Positions 25,874 through 36,565 are shown, counted from the first letter of the stretch. The stretch is DNA of 64,000 nt from Lactococcus petauri (GCF_002154895.1 NZ_MUIZ01000002.1:248001-312000); one strand, 5' to 3'. A program made the numbers and translations. Notes: generated by a model not told the origin, from the letters alone.

Positions 25874-28813
25874 TTGAAGAAAATGAGCAAAAGTGATTGT
25901 GGTGACTTAAGTTTGGGCTACAAATATTATAAGAAAATAAGAAGAAAGAATAAAAGAAGGAAAAACAAAGCATTACACCAATACTTTAAACTAGTTTTAT
26001 ATATTTTCACCTTATTTATACTTAGTCCATTGTCACCTGTTGTGAATTGGATGCCTTCTTTGGGGACTCTTTCTGCTGAGGCTTCCATTACTCAACAAAC
26101 GGATGGTTCTGGTATAACTTGGAATCTTATCACAGCAGGTAATGATATCAATACGTTAGCTACCACAGCACTTCCCGGTTCTACACTTTATATAAAAGCA
26201 GCAAACGACTTGACCTTAGGCGTTACTGCAGTATTGCCTTTAAACTTAACTTTAGTTTTTGATATGGGCGGCCATGCTTTATACAATACAGGAGCTGCCG
26301 TTATTACACCTTCTGTAGGGAATACCATAACTTTTCAAAATGAACGTATTGTATCAACAGGGACGACTAATAGCACTACTGTACCAAGTCCCTTAGGAGT
26401 AGGTACGGTAACAGGAGTATACAACTACTATTATGGTCTCTTTAGTGCAACAAATATCTCGGGAGTTAGTATAACTTATAAAAATGTTGTCCAAGATTTA
26501 GGGACTGTAACAACTTGGGGAGCTGGTGGACAACCTTTTTATAATATTGGAAGTTCTGTTAATTTCTCTGGAACCAATTACTTTAACTATAATTCGGGGC
26601 AGGAATTCATGGAAGGTACAGGGATTAATGTCCTTGATGGAACCACAACAATTAAACACAGCTCTGGTGGAAATGCCCCATTGTGGGCTCAATCCGCTGC
26701 TTCAATAAATGTTGCGGCAGGAGCGACTTTAGATTTTACGGGAAGTTCAACTGGACGTGGTTTTATTTATCTTGATAATACACCCACTTTTACGATAAAT
26801 AATAATGGCACTCTAAAGCTCAACATGGCTGGCGCAAGTAGTAATAATTTTTATAGCAATACCGGTATGTCATCGATTACGATGAATTATGGTGTTAATT
26901 CTAGTACAACGATAACTGCACCCGGATTCTTTGATTATAATGCTACAGGTGGCGCTTTTAAAACAACGATTGGACAGGGGGCGAGTTTTGACTATAGTAC
27001 AGGGAATACTTCAAATGCTTTCTTAGGAACATTGGCTGCTACTGACAGTTTTACGCTCAATTCTGCGAAACATGTTCGACTTAATACAAGTAAAACAACT
27101 GGAAGTAGCATCCTAGGAACGGACGCAAGTGCAATGCCATTTGTGCTAAATGCAAGTTCACCTTCAGCTTACGCCATTAACGGTTACAATAGTACCGGAG
27201 CTGCTAGTCTGCTGGCAAGTCCTACAAGTGGTGCATTTGGAGTAACTGGAACTTTTCATAGTAATTTAGCAGACTTAAACAAGCTTACTGGTCAAAAAAT
27301 TCCTACAGCAGCAGAAATTACCAGCTATCAAAATTCCGCCCAGCTTGAATTTAACCTTGTATCTCCTGCACAAGCCAATTTTAGTTATGCATGGGCGGCG
27401 AATGTTCCTGGACAAAACGGGATAGCTGGTACTTTACTTGGGCAACTTCCGGCACGTGTATCAGAGCAAGGAACCGTTGGAGGAGCTCTAACAGCGCCAA
27501 CATTATCTGCAGCACCCAAGGGCTATTATATCTCGGGTTATAAAGCACCAAACGGCACAATCTACAGCACACTGGCTGCAGCTTTAGCAGCGGTTAATAA
27601 TGTATTTGGTACGACTTCGAACACAACGACACCTGATGTTTACATGCCTTCCACAAATGATTTTCAAGTCATTTTGAGTGCAGAGGAGCAAACATTTTAT
27701 ATTAATTATGGCTATGCGTTTACAAATTTTGGAAATGTACCACCTTTCCCACCCAATGCTTATAGCCAAAAAGGCTTGACTGGCGCACCACTCGCAATAA
27801 GTGGCTTAGGAGCCGCCCCGACAGGATATCATTATTCTGCTGTGATGAATAACAAGGGGTCATCTTGGATTGATCAGACAAATCCGGAAACGGGAGCAGC
27901 TAATACGCCTACTCCTTATTATGTATCGATTAGTTTGGCACTCACAGCAGCGATAACTCAGCAAAATGGGGGAATGTATTTTGGAACCTCATCTTTAAGT
28001 GCAGCTCCCATAATTAATAATCAAGGGGCATTTGATAACAATGTAATGGCTATGCTTACAGTAAATGCGGAAATTGCAAACTATACTTATGGTTGGGCCA
28101 ATATTACACCAGGTTATAATGGAAATGCCGGACAGATTTATGGGAATCTTCCAAGTCAAGCAACTTCTAATGGTGGCTTCGGTGACACCATTGCGCGAGA
28201 CACATCGGGCATAAATTCTCCGGGAAACAATTACCAGACCTTTGTAGCTCCTCCAAATGATAAGGCTCTTAGTGGCTATTCTGTGGCTGTGCGTGCACCA
28301 AATGGAATAACATACACATCGGATTCCAATGCTGTTGCGAGCTCTACAGTAATTAAAACAACTACGCCATTAACAACTGCGACTCAAGCCAATACTTTTA
28401 AAGAAGGAGCAGCAGCAAATAATTTCGTGATTACTTATACACCTATTGCAAATAAGATAAGTTGGCACTACACATACGATCCAAGTATATCTAATCCACC
28501 GGCTGCCCCTGCTGACATTGTCCAAACAGGTGTGTTAACAGGCGCGCCACTTACAGATCCAAAAGCGACAGCGCCAAATGGATACTTTATTGAAGGGTAT
28601 CAGTATCCTGGAGATACCAAGATTTATCCCACAATTGCGGAGCTACAGACTGCGCATTTCTCTGGCACTAGTGACATAACGATTAATGTCCTTTTAGCTA
28701 AAAATTTTGTCTTACCTTATACAGGAGGCTCAGGACAGTTTGGGATAATCTTAGCATCAGCTACACTTGCCTTTCTTGCTTTAGCTTTTTACATCTTTAA
28801 AAGGAAAGATTAA
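25874..28813 (+). CDS. Large LPXTG surface adhesin, probable pilus tip or cell-wall protein
   Basis: A 979-aa protein with an unusually long, very basic N-terminus and a signal peptide ending near residue 70. Residues ~80-480 are rich in Gly, Asn, Thr and Ser with a repetitive beta pattern like a beta-helix. Residues ~495-940 hold four degenerate repeats, each with an aromatic opening such as FSYAWAANVPG or YTYGWANITPG and a later GYYISGY/GYFIEGY block. LPYTGG lies near 947, before the membrane helix. The start is TTG 25874, nine bases after AAGGAGG. It closes the pilus operon. Ligand unknown. Confidence 0.82.
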   Translation: MKKMSKSDCGDLSLGYKYYKKIRRKNKRRKNKALHQYFKLVLYIFTLFILSPLSPVVNWMPSLGTLSAEASITQQTDGSGITWNLITAGNDINTLATTALPGSTLYIKAANDLTLGVTAVLPLNLTLVFDMGGHALYNTGAAVITPSVGNTITFQNERIVSTGTTNSTTVPSPLGVGTVTGVYNYYYGLFSATNISGVSITYKNVVQDLGTVTTWGAGGQPFYNIGSSVNFSGTNYFNYNSGQEFMEGTGINVLDGTTTIKHSSGGNAPLWAQSAASINVAAGATLDFTGSSTGRGFIYLDNTPTFTINNNGTLKLNMAGASSNNFYSNTGMSSITMNYGVNSSTTITAPGFFDYNATGGAFKTTIGQGASFDYSTGNTSNAFLGTLAATDSFTLNSAKHVRLNTSKTTGSSILGTDASAMPFVLNASSPSAYAINGYNSTGAASLLASPTSGAFGVTGTFHSNLADLNKLTGQKIPTAAEITSYQNSAQLEFNLVSPAQANFSYAWAANVPGQNGIAGTLLGQLPARVSEQGTVGGALTAPTLSAAPKGYYISGYKAPNGTIYSTLAAALAAVNNVFGTTSNTTTPDVYMPSTNDFQVILSAEEQTFYINYGYAFTNFGNVPPFPPNAYSQKGLTGAPLAISGLGAAPTGYHYSAVMNNKGSSWIDQTNPETGAANTPTPYYVSISLALTAAITQQNGGMYFGTSSLSAAPIINNQGAFDNNVMAMLTVNAEIANYTYGWANITPGYNGNAGQIYGNLPSQATSNGGFGDTIARDTSGINSPGNNYQTFVAPPNDKALSGYSVAVRAPNGITYTSDSNAVASSTVIKTTTPLTTATQANTFKEGAAANNFVITYTPIANKISWHYTYDPSISNPPAAPADIVQTGVLTGAPLTDPKATAPNGYFIEGYQYPGDTKIYPTIAELQTAHFSGTSDITINVLLAKNFVLPYTGGSGQFGIILASATLAFLALAFYIFKRKD

Positions 28814-28824
28814 AGTATTTCTTT

Positions 28825-28857
28825 TAACCACAGGATCTCGATCGTGTGGTTTTTTCT
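28825..28857 (+). terminator. Intrinsic terminator of the pilus operon
   Basis: Stem AACCACA/TGTGGTT with a 12-base loop that can pair further (GATC), then T-run. Confidence 0.85.
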
Positions 28858-28905
28858 AATTTTTTGCAATAATTGAGGTATATAAGTGTATTTGTGCTCA
28901 GATAT

Positions 28906-28922
28906 TGGTATAATTAAGCATT
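28906..28922 (+). promoter_or_regulatory. proBA promoter giving a near-leaderless mRNA
   Basis: Extended -10 TGG-TATAAT with TATAAT at 28909-28914 lies eight bases before the proB ATG. No Shine-Dalgarno fits between them. Confidence 0.7.
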
Positions 28923-29747
28923 ATGACAAGAAAAAATATACTAAAAGCACAACGAATCGTAGTAAAAATTGGTACAAGCTCGTTGATTTTACCGAATGGG
29001 AAGATAAATTTATCAAATATAGATGAACTGGCTTTTGTGTTGTCCGATATAAATAATAAGGGATATGAAGTTATCTTAGTAACTTCAGGAGCTATCGGAG
29101 CGGGTTTAAACGTCCTTGAGATGAATGAACGTCCAAAAGATATTGCACAGCAACAAGCCTTAGCAAGTATTGGTCAAGTAGAGTTGATGAGTCTTTACAC
29201 GCAAATGTTTCGTCGTTATTCTCAAAAAGTGTCACAGCTTTTATTAACACGGGATGTTACCGATTTTCCACTGAGCTCAAATAATGCTGAAAATGCCTTG
29301 AAGGCGCTGCTCTCTCTGGGAATCATCCCTATTATCAATGAAAATGATGCTATAGCTGTCGATGAAATGGATCACCAAACAAAATTTGGCGACAATGACA
29401 AGCTGGGAGCGATTGTTTCAAAGCTTGTGGATGCTGATTTACTCATTATGCTTTCTGATATCGATGGACTTTATAATAAAAACCCCAATATTTATGATGA
29501 TGCTAAAATATTTAAAGAAATCCATGACATTACGGATGAATTACGACAAATGGCGGGCGGAGCCGGGAGTCGTTTTGGTACAGGCGGGATGACCTCTAAG
29601 CTTGCCGCTGCAGAAATTTTATTTGAGAACAAGCAGGAGATGGTTCTGACCAATGGTGAACGCATCCGTGAAATAAAGGATATTATTGCTGGACAGGAAA
29701 TCGGGACTTATTTTCACCCAAAAATTGAGAAAGAAGAAGCAAGATGA
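28923..29747 (+). CDS. proB: Glutamate 5-kinase
   Basis: A 274-aa amino-acid kinase with [10 protein letters not shown] near the N-terminus, [11 protein letters not shown] in the middle and [18 protein letters not shown] near 215. It is the short form without the C-terminal PUA domain, as usual in lactococci. It phosphorylates glutamate in the first step of proline synthesis. The ATG lies eight bases after TATAAT with no ribosome site, so translation is probably leaderless. It overlaps proA by four bases (ATGA), giving coupling. Confidence 0.95.
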   Translation: MTRKNILKAQRIVVKIGTSSLILPNGKINLSNIDELAFVLSDINNKGYEVILVTSGAIGAGLNVLEMNERPKDIAQQQALASIGQVELMSLYTQMFRRYSQKVSQLLLTRDVTDFPLSSNNAENALKALLSLGIIPIINENDAIAVDEMDHQTKFGDNDKLGAIVSKLVDADLLIMLSDIDGLYNKNPNIYDDAKIFKEIHDITDELRQMAGGAGSRFGTGGMTSKLAAAEILFENKQEMVLTNGERIREIKDIIAGQEIGTYFHPKIEKEEAR

Positions 29748-31000
29748 TTGAAGATTTAGGAGTAAAAGTCAAAGCGGCAAGTAAAGAAGCAGCAAAACTA
29801 TCTGCTGCAACAAAAAACAACTTTCTGCTTTTCCTAGCAGATACTCTCATTCAAAACACAAGCCGGATTATTTTTGAGAACGAGAGGGACTTACTTAAAG
29901 CAAAAGAACATGGCATTTCGGATATTATGGTAGATCGTTTACGATTGACGCCAGAAAGAATTTCGGATATGGCACTTGGGTTACGTCAAGTGGCGGACTT
30001 ACCTGATCCTATCGGCCAAGTTTTACAAGGATTCACAAATCTTGATGGGCTAAAAATTGTCCAAAAACGTGTGCCACTCGGTACGGTTGGGATGATTTTT
30101 GAGAGCCGCCCAAATGTGACAATTGACGCCTTTTCACTTTGTTTTAAAACAGGGAATAGTGTTCTCTTACGCGGTGGTTCAGACGCCATACATTCTAATA
30201 CAGTCTTAGTTGAAATTATTAAAGAAAGCTTACGTAAGCAAGGAATTAACTCCAGTATCGTAGAGCTTCTCACGGATACCAGTCATGCAGAAGCAGAAAA
30301 GATGATGCAGGCTGATCAATTTTTAGATGTACTTATTCCTCGAGGTTCTGCTCGATTGATTAACCGTGTAAAAGAAAAAGCAACAGTTCCTGTTATTGAA
30401 ACGGGAGTTGGAAACTGTACCATTTATGTTGATGAAACTGCTGATTTAGACATGGCTACAAAAATAGTCGTCAATGCTAAAACACAGCGCCCAAGTGTTT
30501 GTAATGCTGCTGAAAGTCTCGTGGTACATGCACAAATCGCTGCTGAATTTTTACCTAAATTGCAGGAAGCTTTGAAAAAAGCACATGAGGTTGAGTTTAG
30601 AGCGGATGAACGTGCCTTGAAAATTCTCCAAGCTTGTGCTGGAAGCTTAGCAATTACCGTTCAAGAAGAAGATTTTGGTACAGAGTACTTAGACTATATT
30701 ATGTCAGTTAAAACGGTTGACAATTTAGATGAAGCAATTGAACATATTAATCAATATTCGAGTCGTCATTCAGAAAGTATCGTAACTAAAGATTACTTTA
30801 ACGCTCAAAAATTTCAAGAGGAGATTGATGCAGCGGCAGTCTATGTAAACGCATCGACACGATTTACAGATGGATTTGTCTTCGGACTTGGTGCTGAAAT
30901 TGGGATATCCACTCAAAAACTCCATGCACGCGGGCCAATGGGACTAGAAGCTTTGACTTCAAGTAAATATCTAATTGACGGAAATGGTCAAATCCGCTAA
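29744..31000 (+). CDS. proA: Glutamate-5-semialdehyde dehydrogenase (gamma-glutamyl phosphate reductase)
   Basis: A 418-aa aldehyde dehydrogenase-like enzyme with [29 protein letters not shown], and the catalytic Cys in [14 protein letters not shown]. It reduces gamma-glutamyl phosphate to the semialdehyde in the cytoplasm. It forms the proBA operon and a terminator follows. proC is not in the window. Confidence 0.95.
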   Translation: MIEDLGVKVKAASKEAAKLSAATKNNFLLFLADTLIQNTSRIIFENERDLLKAKEHGISDIMVDRLRLTPERISDMALGLRQVADLPDPIGQVLQGFTNLDGLKIVQKRVPLGTVGMIFESRPNVTIDAFSLCFKTGNSVLLRGGSDAIHSNTVLVEIIKESLRKQGINSSIVELLTDTSHAEAEKMMQADQFLDVLIPRGSARLINRVKEKATVPVIETGVGNCTIYVDETADLDMATKIVVNAKTQRPSVCNAAESLVVHAQIAAEFLPKLQEALKKAHEVEFRADERALKILQACAGSLAITVQEEDFGTEYLDYIMSVKTVDNLDEAIEHINQYSSRHSESIVTKDYFNAQKFQEEIDAAAVYVNASTRFTDGFVFGLGAEIGISTQKLHARGPMGLEALTSSKYLIDGNGQIR

Positions 31001-31010
31001 TATTTTTAAA

Positions 31011-31041
31011 TAAAGAACGGTCTTCCAGGGCCGTTCTTTTA
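31011..31041 (+). terminator. Intrinsic terminator of proBA
   Basis: Stem AAAGAACGG/CCGTTCTTT with a loop that can extend by G-C pairs; T-run. Confidence 0.88.
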
Positions 31042-31161
31042 TTACAAAAAAGTAAGGAATCAGTTAAGCAAAAAAAGATAAAATAGAAAGAAAAATGAGT
31101 ATAAGAGTTTGATATTTCTTAGCTCAAGAGATTGAAGCTTGCTTAAATATAAGGAGTACAT

Positions 31162-32103
31162 ATGAAAAAAAGAGCGCAGAAGAGAAAGAAAGGAATCGAT
31201 ATGTTAGGTGTGACATTTTTTGTTTTTATTGCTGCGGTAATTGGAGTTTTATGTGTTGCTTTATATTATCAACAGACCAAGGCAAGCCCTGGCGAGCCAA
31301 GTACGCGCGTGATTAAAAAAACAGAAGAGCAACTAAAGTCAGAGCTTACCATTTACCCAACACTGTATGTTACTGGCTCAAGTGGCAGTCCTAAAAACAA
31401 CATCAGTCATTTAGTTCAAGCAGTAACCAATAAAAATAATGGCGCAAAACCAGGCCTCACTGTAATTGCAGAAACAGGAAACAAATATAAATTAAGAATT
31501 ACTGGAAAAATTGATACTAGTAATAAATATCCAGCTATTGCTGTTGGGACAGATCATGGAACAAATAATCACGAAATCTATCAGTATGCGATAAAAGCTA
31601 CAATAGAATATCTAGCGGCACACTATAATGTCCCTTGGTATAATATTTTAGGCTATTCTTCGGGAGCAGGTGGAGCTATGCGGTTTTTGATCAATTACTC
31701 GCAAGATAAAAATTTACCTCCCGCTAAAAAGTTTGTTGCCTTAGATGGTGAATTTAATCGCAAAGAAAAATTAAGAACCAACGAGACCATGGAAAGCCTG
31801 TATCAAAATGGTCCCGAAAACAAAAGCGCTGATTATAACTATTTTGAGAAAAATTATTCAAAAATGGATAAGGGCATCCATGTCTATCTCATGGCTTTAG
31901 ATACGCCTGTCGGCTCTGACTTTGATGGCGTTCTCCCGTGGTCCGATCTCTTTTCTGTTTATAACCTCTTTGAAAAAAATGGCAATATAACGGAAAAATT
32001 CACCTATACAAATAGCCCAGGAGAACGCTATTCTCACGGTTCGATTTGTAAAATGCCTGCAGCACAAGACTATATCGAGAAGGTTTTCTACCATTCAACT
32101 TAA
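31162..32103 (+). CDS. Membrane-anchored alpha/beta hydrolase, DUF915 family
   Basis: A 313-aa protein with a positively charged start and one membrane helix at about residues 14-35, so its catalytic part is outside the membrane. The nucleophile elbow GYSSGAGG near residue 165 and a late SHGSICK carry the Ser and His of the triad. The opening YVTGSSGSPKNN is typical of DUF915 hydrolases of lactic acid bacteria. AAGGAG precedes the ATG. Substrate unknown. It lies just before the dlt operon, but dltX has its own promoter. Confidence 0.82.
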   Translation: MKKRAQKRKKGIDMLGVTFFVFIAAVIGVLCVALYYQQTKASPGEPSTRVIKKTEEQLKSELTIYPTLYVTGSSGSPKNNISHLVQAVTNKNNGAKPGLTVIAETGNKYKLRITGKIDTSNKYPAIAVGTDHGTNNHEIYQYAIKATIEYLAAHYNVPWYNILGYSSGAGGAMRFLINYSQDKNLPPAKKFVALDGEFNRKEKLRTNETMESLYQNGPENKSADYNYFEKNYSKMDKGIHVYLMALDTPVGSDFDGVLPWSDLFSVYNLFEKNGNITEKFTYTNSPGERYSHGSICKMPAAQDYIEKVFYHST

Positions 32104-32119
32104 CTTACCAAAATGTAAG

Positions 32120-32147
32120 TTTACAGACAATTTAATTATAGTACAAT
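32120..32147 (+). promoter_or_regulatory. dlt operon promoter
   Basis: TTTACA (32120-32125) and TACAAT (32142-32147), 16-bp spacer. The dltX ATG follows only eight bases after the -10, so the transcript has almost no leader. Confidence 0.7.
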
Positions 32148-32155
32148 CATATATT

Positions 32156-32290
32156 ATGAATAGAAAATATAAAAAATTATTCATCTTTTTGGGAAAGACA
32201 CTGTTTTACTTCGTAGTTATTTTAATTCTACTTTATCTTTATTCTTATAGTAAAACAGGAGGCGCACACTTTATCTACAACGAATTTTAG
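32156..32290 (+). CDS. dltX: DltX, small D-alanylation membrane protein
   Basis: A 44-aa protein, too short for many gene finders. It has a basic N-terminus (MNRKYKK), one membrane helix (about residues 8-30) and the conserved end HFIYNEF that defines DltX. DltX carries D-alanine with DltB/DltD across the membrane to teichoic acids. The gene lies 12 bp before dltA in the right order. It has no Shine-Dalgarno and begins eight bases after TACAAT, so its mRNA start is probably leaderless. Confidence 0.9.
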   Translation: MNRKYKKLFIFLGKTLFYFVVILILLYLYSYSKTGGAHFIYNEF

Positions 32291-32302
32291 AAAGGAGATG
32301 TC

Positions 32303-33805
32303 ATGAACATTTTTCACGAAATTTTATCCGGAGCAACAAAATATCCGGAGCGTTTAGCGATAGTCGAACACGACCAAGATTATACTTATCGTCAATTGCT
32401 TGATGCAGCATCACAGGTAGCTCAAAAAATATCTGCAATGCCCATCTCCCAACGGCCAATTATTGTATTTGGTAAAAACGGATTTTTATCATTAGCTACA
32501 CTACTCGGTGTTTCGCTTACAGGGAGGGCCTATATTCCTGTAGATGCCCATACACCTTTTGAGAGAACGCAGCTGATTAAACAAGCCGCAAACCCCTCTT
32601 TAGTCATACATACAGTGGAACTTGAAGAGAAGTTATCCCAACTTTTTACATCAAGGACATCTTATACTGAATACCAAGAAAATATCGATTTCGATTTTTC
32701 ACAGATTGACAGTCGTCAAGCTGTGAGCGGAGAGGATATTAACTACATTATCTATACTTCGGGCACAACGGGACTTCCAAAAGGTGTCGCAGTAACACAT
32801 AATAACTTACTTAGCTTCACTAAATGGATGAATAAGGATTTTTCTATAATCGAAAATAATCACTTTCTGTCTCAAGCACTATATAGCTTTGATCTATCAA
32901 TTTTCAGTTTATATCCTAGCTTGACAACAGGTGGGACCTTGATTTCACTTAGTCAAGAGGATACAACGAATTTCAAAAAACTTTTTGAACGACTTAATTC
33001 AAGTACAATCAATACCTGGGTTTCTACTCCATCCTTTATCGAAATATGCCTGCTTGATCCATCATTTGTTGAAGAAAATCATCCAGATTTACAGCAATTT
33101 ATTTTTTGTGGCGAGGAATTAACGCACAAAACAGCATCGAAGCTGCTCGACAAGTTCCCACATGCAAAAGTTTGGAACACTTATGGACCAACCGAAGCTA
33201 CAGGTGCTATTACAAGTATTCAAGTTGATAGAACAATCCTTCAGGACTATAAGCGCTTGCCTATTGGCACTGCAAAGCCAGGGGTTGAAATTCAAATCAT
33301 TGATGATGAAATTATTATTATTGGGGATTCTGTAGCACAGGGATATTTTGAAAATTCGGAGAAGACAGCAGAAGTCTTCTTTGAGTATGAAGGCAAGAAG
33401 GCGTATCATACAGGAGATTCAGGCTATTTTGATGAAAATTCGGTCCTTAACTATAATGGTCGTATCGACTTTCAAATAAAATTCAATGGTTTTAGGATTG
33501 AGTTGCAGGATATCGAAGCTCATTTATATGAAATTGCTGAGATTGAAAAAGCATTAGTGGTGCCTCAAGAAAATGCCGCACATAAAGTAACAGGATTAAT
33601 AGCAGTCATCCATTCTTCTCTAAGTTTTGAAACTAAGGCTGAAGAACGCGCATTTAATAAAAAAATCAAGGCACAACTTTCAAATACGATTATGGATTAT
33701 ATGATGCCGACTAAATTCATTTATCTTGATGATTTCCCGCTTACTCCCAATGGAAAAATTGACCGAAAGGCCTTAACCAAACAAGTCCTTGGAGGTAAGA
33801 ACTAG
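32303..33805 (+). CDS. dltA: D-alanine--carrier protein ligase
   Basis: A 500-aa adenylation-domain enzyme with YTSGTTGLPKGV at 151-162, NTYGPTEATGA near 295 and the C-terminal PNGKIDRKAL lysine. It activates D-alanine with ATP and loads it on DltC in the cytoplasm. A good GAAAGGAGATG ribosome site lies before the ATG. Its stop overlaps the GTG start of dltB by one base. Confidence 0.96.
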   Translation: MNIFHEILSGATKYPERLAIVEHDQDYTYRQLLDAASQVAQKISAMPISQRPIIVFGKNGFLSLATLLGVSLTGRAYIPVDAHTPFERTQLIKQAANPSLVIHTVELEEKLSQLFTSRTSYTEYQENIDFDFSQIDSRQAVSGEDINYIIYTSGTTGLPKGVAVTHNNLLSFTKWMNKDFSIIENNHFLSQALYSFDLSIFSLYPSLTTGGTLISLSQEDTTNFKKLFERLNSSTINTWVSTPSFIEICLLDPSFVEENHPDLQQFIFCGEELTHKTASKLLDKFPHAKVWNTYGPTEATGAITSIQVDRTILQDYKRLPIGTAKPGVEIQIIDDEIIIIGDSVAQGYFENSEKTAEVFFEYEGKKAYHTGDSGYFDENSVLNYNGRIDFQIKFNGFRIELQDIEAHLYEIAEIEKALVVPQENAAHKVTGLIAVIHSSLSFETKAEERAFNKKIKAQLSNTIMDYMMPTKFIYLDDFPLTPNGKIDRKALTKQVLGGKN

Positions 33806-35019
33806 TGGAACCATATGCAACACCTTTTTATTTTGTGATTTTAGGGTTAGCACTGCTTCCACTTATCATGGCACACGCCTACGGAAAAAAATGGATGGGC
33901 TATCAAGTCATCTTGACCATTGCCTTTCTCTGGATCAGTTTCGGCGGTAAAGTCAGTCTTTGGTCCCTTCTGGGTTTTGGGATTTTTGAAACAACTTTAA
34001 TCAAGCTTTACGAGCACTATCGAAAACTCCAAAACAAAACTTGGGTGTTCGTTTTAGCAGTGATTGCATCGTTACTACCTTTAATAATCGTTAAGGTGAC
34101 ACCCTTATTGGACCCGATGCACCCACAATCTATCCTTGGTTTTTTAGGAATATCTTATGTGACCTTTAAAACTGTAAGTGTAATTCTTGAGTTACGCGAT
34201 GGCCTGATTAAAGAAGTTCCCTTAAAGGAATATCTTTATTTTCTATATTTCTTTCCCACCATTTCGTCAGGGCCAATTGATCGTTTCCGACGTTTCCAAA
34301 AAGAGCTCGAAGCGCCACTGACAGATAAGTATTCAGAGTATTTAGGAAAAGGAATTTTCTATATTTTCCAAGGTTTCCTATATAATTTCATCATTTCTTA
34401 TCTGATCTCACATTATTTTCTGCATGATTTAGCGATAAAAGCAACATTGCATCCCAATTTGTGGAATATGATGGGGAGCATGTACGCTTACGGTTTTTAT
34501 CTCTTTTTCAACTTTGCAGGTTATTCTCTTTTTGCGATGGGTGTTTCTTTGATTATGGGATATAAAATTCCTATTAACTTCAATAAACCCTTTCTCGCAA
34601 AAAATATTAACGACTTTTGGCAACGCTGGCATATCTCTTTATCATTCTGGTTCAGAGACTTTGTCTTTATGCGTTTAGTAAAGTGGATTATGGTTAAAAA
34701 ATGGTCCAAAAATATGATAACCATCTCAAACGTGGGTTACTTAGTAAACATGTTCATTATGGGATGCTGGCATGGTTTAACGTGGTACTATATCTTATAT
34801 GGTGTTTATCATGCCTGCCTGATGATCATTTATGATGCCTGGAAGCGAATGAAGAAGAAGCACAAATGGAATATTCCTGATAATATGTGGACACGTGGAG
34901 CTGCAATATTTATCACTTTTAATGCCGTTATGGTCAGTTTCCTTATCTTTTCAGGAATCCCTAATTATGCTATAATGCATGCAATCAATGGACTTGGTAG
35001 TCCTTTACCTAATTTTTAG
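33805..35019 (+). CDS. dltB: D-alanyl transfer membrane protein DltB (MBOAT)
   Basis: A 404-aa protein with about 11 hydrophobic segments of the MBOAT family. It has NDFWQRWHISLSFWFRDFVF and the later GCWHGLTWYY, with the conserved catalytic His. It moves D-alanine from DltC across the membrane. Translation begins at GTG within the TAGTG overlap with dltA, so it is coupled. Confidence 0.95.
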   Translation: MEPYATPFYFVILGLALLPLIMAHAYGKKWMGYQVILTIAFLWISFGGKVSLWSLLGFGIFETTLIKLYEHYRKLQNKTWVFVLAVIASLLPLIIVKVTPLLDPMHPQSILGFLGISYVTFKTVSVILELRDGLIKEVPLKEYLYFLYFFPTISSGPIDRFRRFQKELEAPLTDKYSEYLGKGIFYIFQGFLYNFIISYLISHYFLHDLAIKATLHPNLWNMMGSMYAYGFYLFFNFAGYSLFAMGVSLIMGYKIPINFNKPFLAKNINDFWQRWHISLSFWFRDFVFMRLVKWIMVKKWSKNMITISNVGYLVNMFIMGCWHGLTWYYILYGVYHACLMIIYDAWKRMKKKHKWNIPDNMWTRGAAIFITFNAVMVSFLIFSGIPNYAIMHAINGLGSPLPNF

Positions 35020-35046
35020 ACAATAATAGAAGAAAGAAGAATAAAT

Positions 35047-35289
35047 ATGAAAAATGAAGTATTAAATATCATTGAAGAAGTTGCTGGCACAGATGAGTTT
35101 CGTGAAGATTTAGATATGGATCTTTTTGAAGAAGGCATTCTTGACTCTATGAGAGCCATTATGCTTATTGTCGAGCTTGAAAATGCCTTTAGTTTAAGTT
35201 TACCACCTTCTGAAATGGATCGTGACGACTGGAATACAGCAAATAAAATTGCCGATCGTATCAAGGAAAAGATGGATGAAGAAAGATAA
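35047..35289 (+). CDS. dltC: D-alanyl carrier protein
   Basis: An 80-aa acidic acyl-carrier-like protein with the phosphopantetheine site LDS at Ser34 (GILDSMRA). It carries D-alanine as thioester from DltA to DltB. Its 3' end overlaps dltD by 14 bp in another frame. Confidence 0.95.
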   Translation: MKNEVLNIIEEVAGTDEFREDLDMDLFEEGILDSMRAIMLIVELENAFSLSLPPSEMDRDDWNTANKIADRIKEKMDEER

Positions 35290-36565
35290 GGTACTTCAAG
35301 AACTCGCACCTTTGGTTGCGGCCCTTACTTTGCTAGCGATACTCATCTTTTCTCCTCTCACTGTTTTCCCTAAGTTTAATAAGCATGAACTTGATGAGTT
35401 TGCGACTGATCCTAAGAATCGGACAGGCTTTGTAAGCTATGCGATTAAATCACAAGCATTCTCTAATCCGCATTATCTGCCAATTTTAGGCTCTTCTGAA
35501 CTGGAACATATTGATCCTTTTCATCCAAGTAGTTTCTTTATGAGAAATAATAAAGGTTTTACCCCTTTTCTAGCAGGTCAACCCGGAACCCAATCCTTAA
35601 CACACTTTTTCTATCTGAATTCTGTTGAAAAGCAATTGCATAACCGTAAGATTGTTTTTATCATCAGTCCACAATGGTTTACACGTAAAGGTATTGGTAC
35701 ACCTGAGTTAAGTCAATTTGTTTCTAAAGGGGAAATATATGCGTGGTTACAATCTGCCTCACCAAAAGATGTCGCGACACAAAAACTCGCTCAACGCCTT
35801 TTGAATTTTAAAGATTTCCCTGAGGATATTGTTGTTACTCATGCACTAAAAGCTCTAGCAAATGGTAAAAAAATCGACAGTATAAATCAGATTTCAATTA
35901 AACTTGCAAATCAGTTCTGGACGAAACAAGATTCTCTTTTTACGGGCTTATCAAAGCTCAGCGGTAGGCAAGAAAATTCATACGAAAAGATAGAGCGAAT
36001 CAGTAAACAATTACCAAACACAAAAGATTTTGAAAAACTGGATCAAGCAGCATACGAACGAGGAGCTGCAAATTCAGCAAATAATGAATTTCAAATTGTT
36101 GACCATGTGTGGTCAAGAAATCTTCAAAAGGTCTTTAAAGAACGTAAAGGTGTGATGAAGGAAGTGAGTTACCTGAGAAGTCCGGAATATCTTGATTTTC
36201 AACAGCTTTTAAATCAATTTGCAAAAAATAATAATGATGTGCAGTTCGTTATTCCACCTGTAAATGGAGCATGGTACCAGTATACAGGGCTCTCTTATGA
36301 CATGTTACAGGAGTTTAGCGCAAAAATTAAATATCAACTTAACAGCCAAGGTTTCCATCACATTTATGACATGACAAATAAATTCAACGAAAAGTACTAT
36401 ATTGGGGACACTATCCACTTGAATAATCGTGGTTGGGTGGCTTTAGATAAAAAAATCGAAGAATTTATGAAACATCCGACTAAGACAGCATATAAGATCG
36501 ATAATGCTCAATTTTTTAGCACAGAATGGGCCAATGGAGATAAGGAAGTTTCTCTTAATAGATAA
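35276..36565 (+). CDS. dltD: Teichoic acid D-alanyltransferase DltD
   Basis: A 429-aa protein with one N-terminal membrane helix (about residues 10-30) and an extracellular SGNH-like domain. The catalytic Ser lies in LGSSELEH near residue 73, and the Asp/His pair in GDTIHLNNRGW near the C-terminus. It completes D-alanine transfer to lipoteichoic acid. ATG 35276 is inside dltC after AAGGAAA; an upstream in-frame start would only read antisense to dltC function. A terminator closes the operon. Confidence 0.94.
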   Translation: MKKDKVLQELAPLVAALTLLAILIFSPLTVFPKFNKHELDEFATDPKNRTGFVSYAIKSQAFSNPHYLPILGSSELEHIDPFHPSSFFMRNNKGFTPFLAGQPGTQSLTHFFYLNSVEKQLHNRKIVFIISPQWFTRKGIGTPELSQFVSKGEIYAWLQSASPKDVATQKLAQRLLNFKDFPEDIVVTHALKALANGKKIDSINQISIKLANQFWTKQDSLFTGLSKLSGRQENSYEKIERISKQLPNTKDFEKLDQAAYERGAANSANNEFQIVDHVWSRNLQKVFKERKGVMKEVSYLRSPEYLDFQQLLNQFAKNNNDVQFVIPPVNGAWYQYTGLSYDMLQEFSAKIKYQLNSQGFHHIYDMTNKFNEKYYIGDTIHLNNRGWVALDKKIEEFMKHPTKTAYKIDNAQFFSTEWANGDKEVSLNR

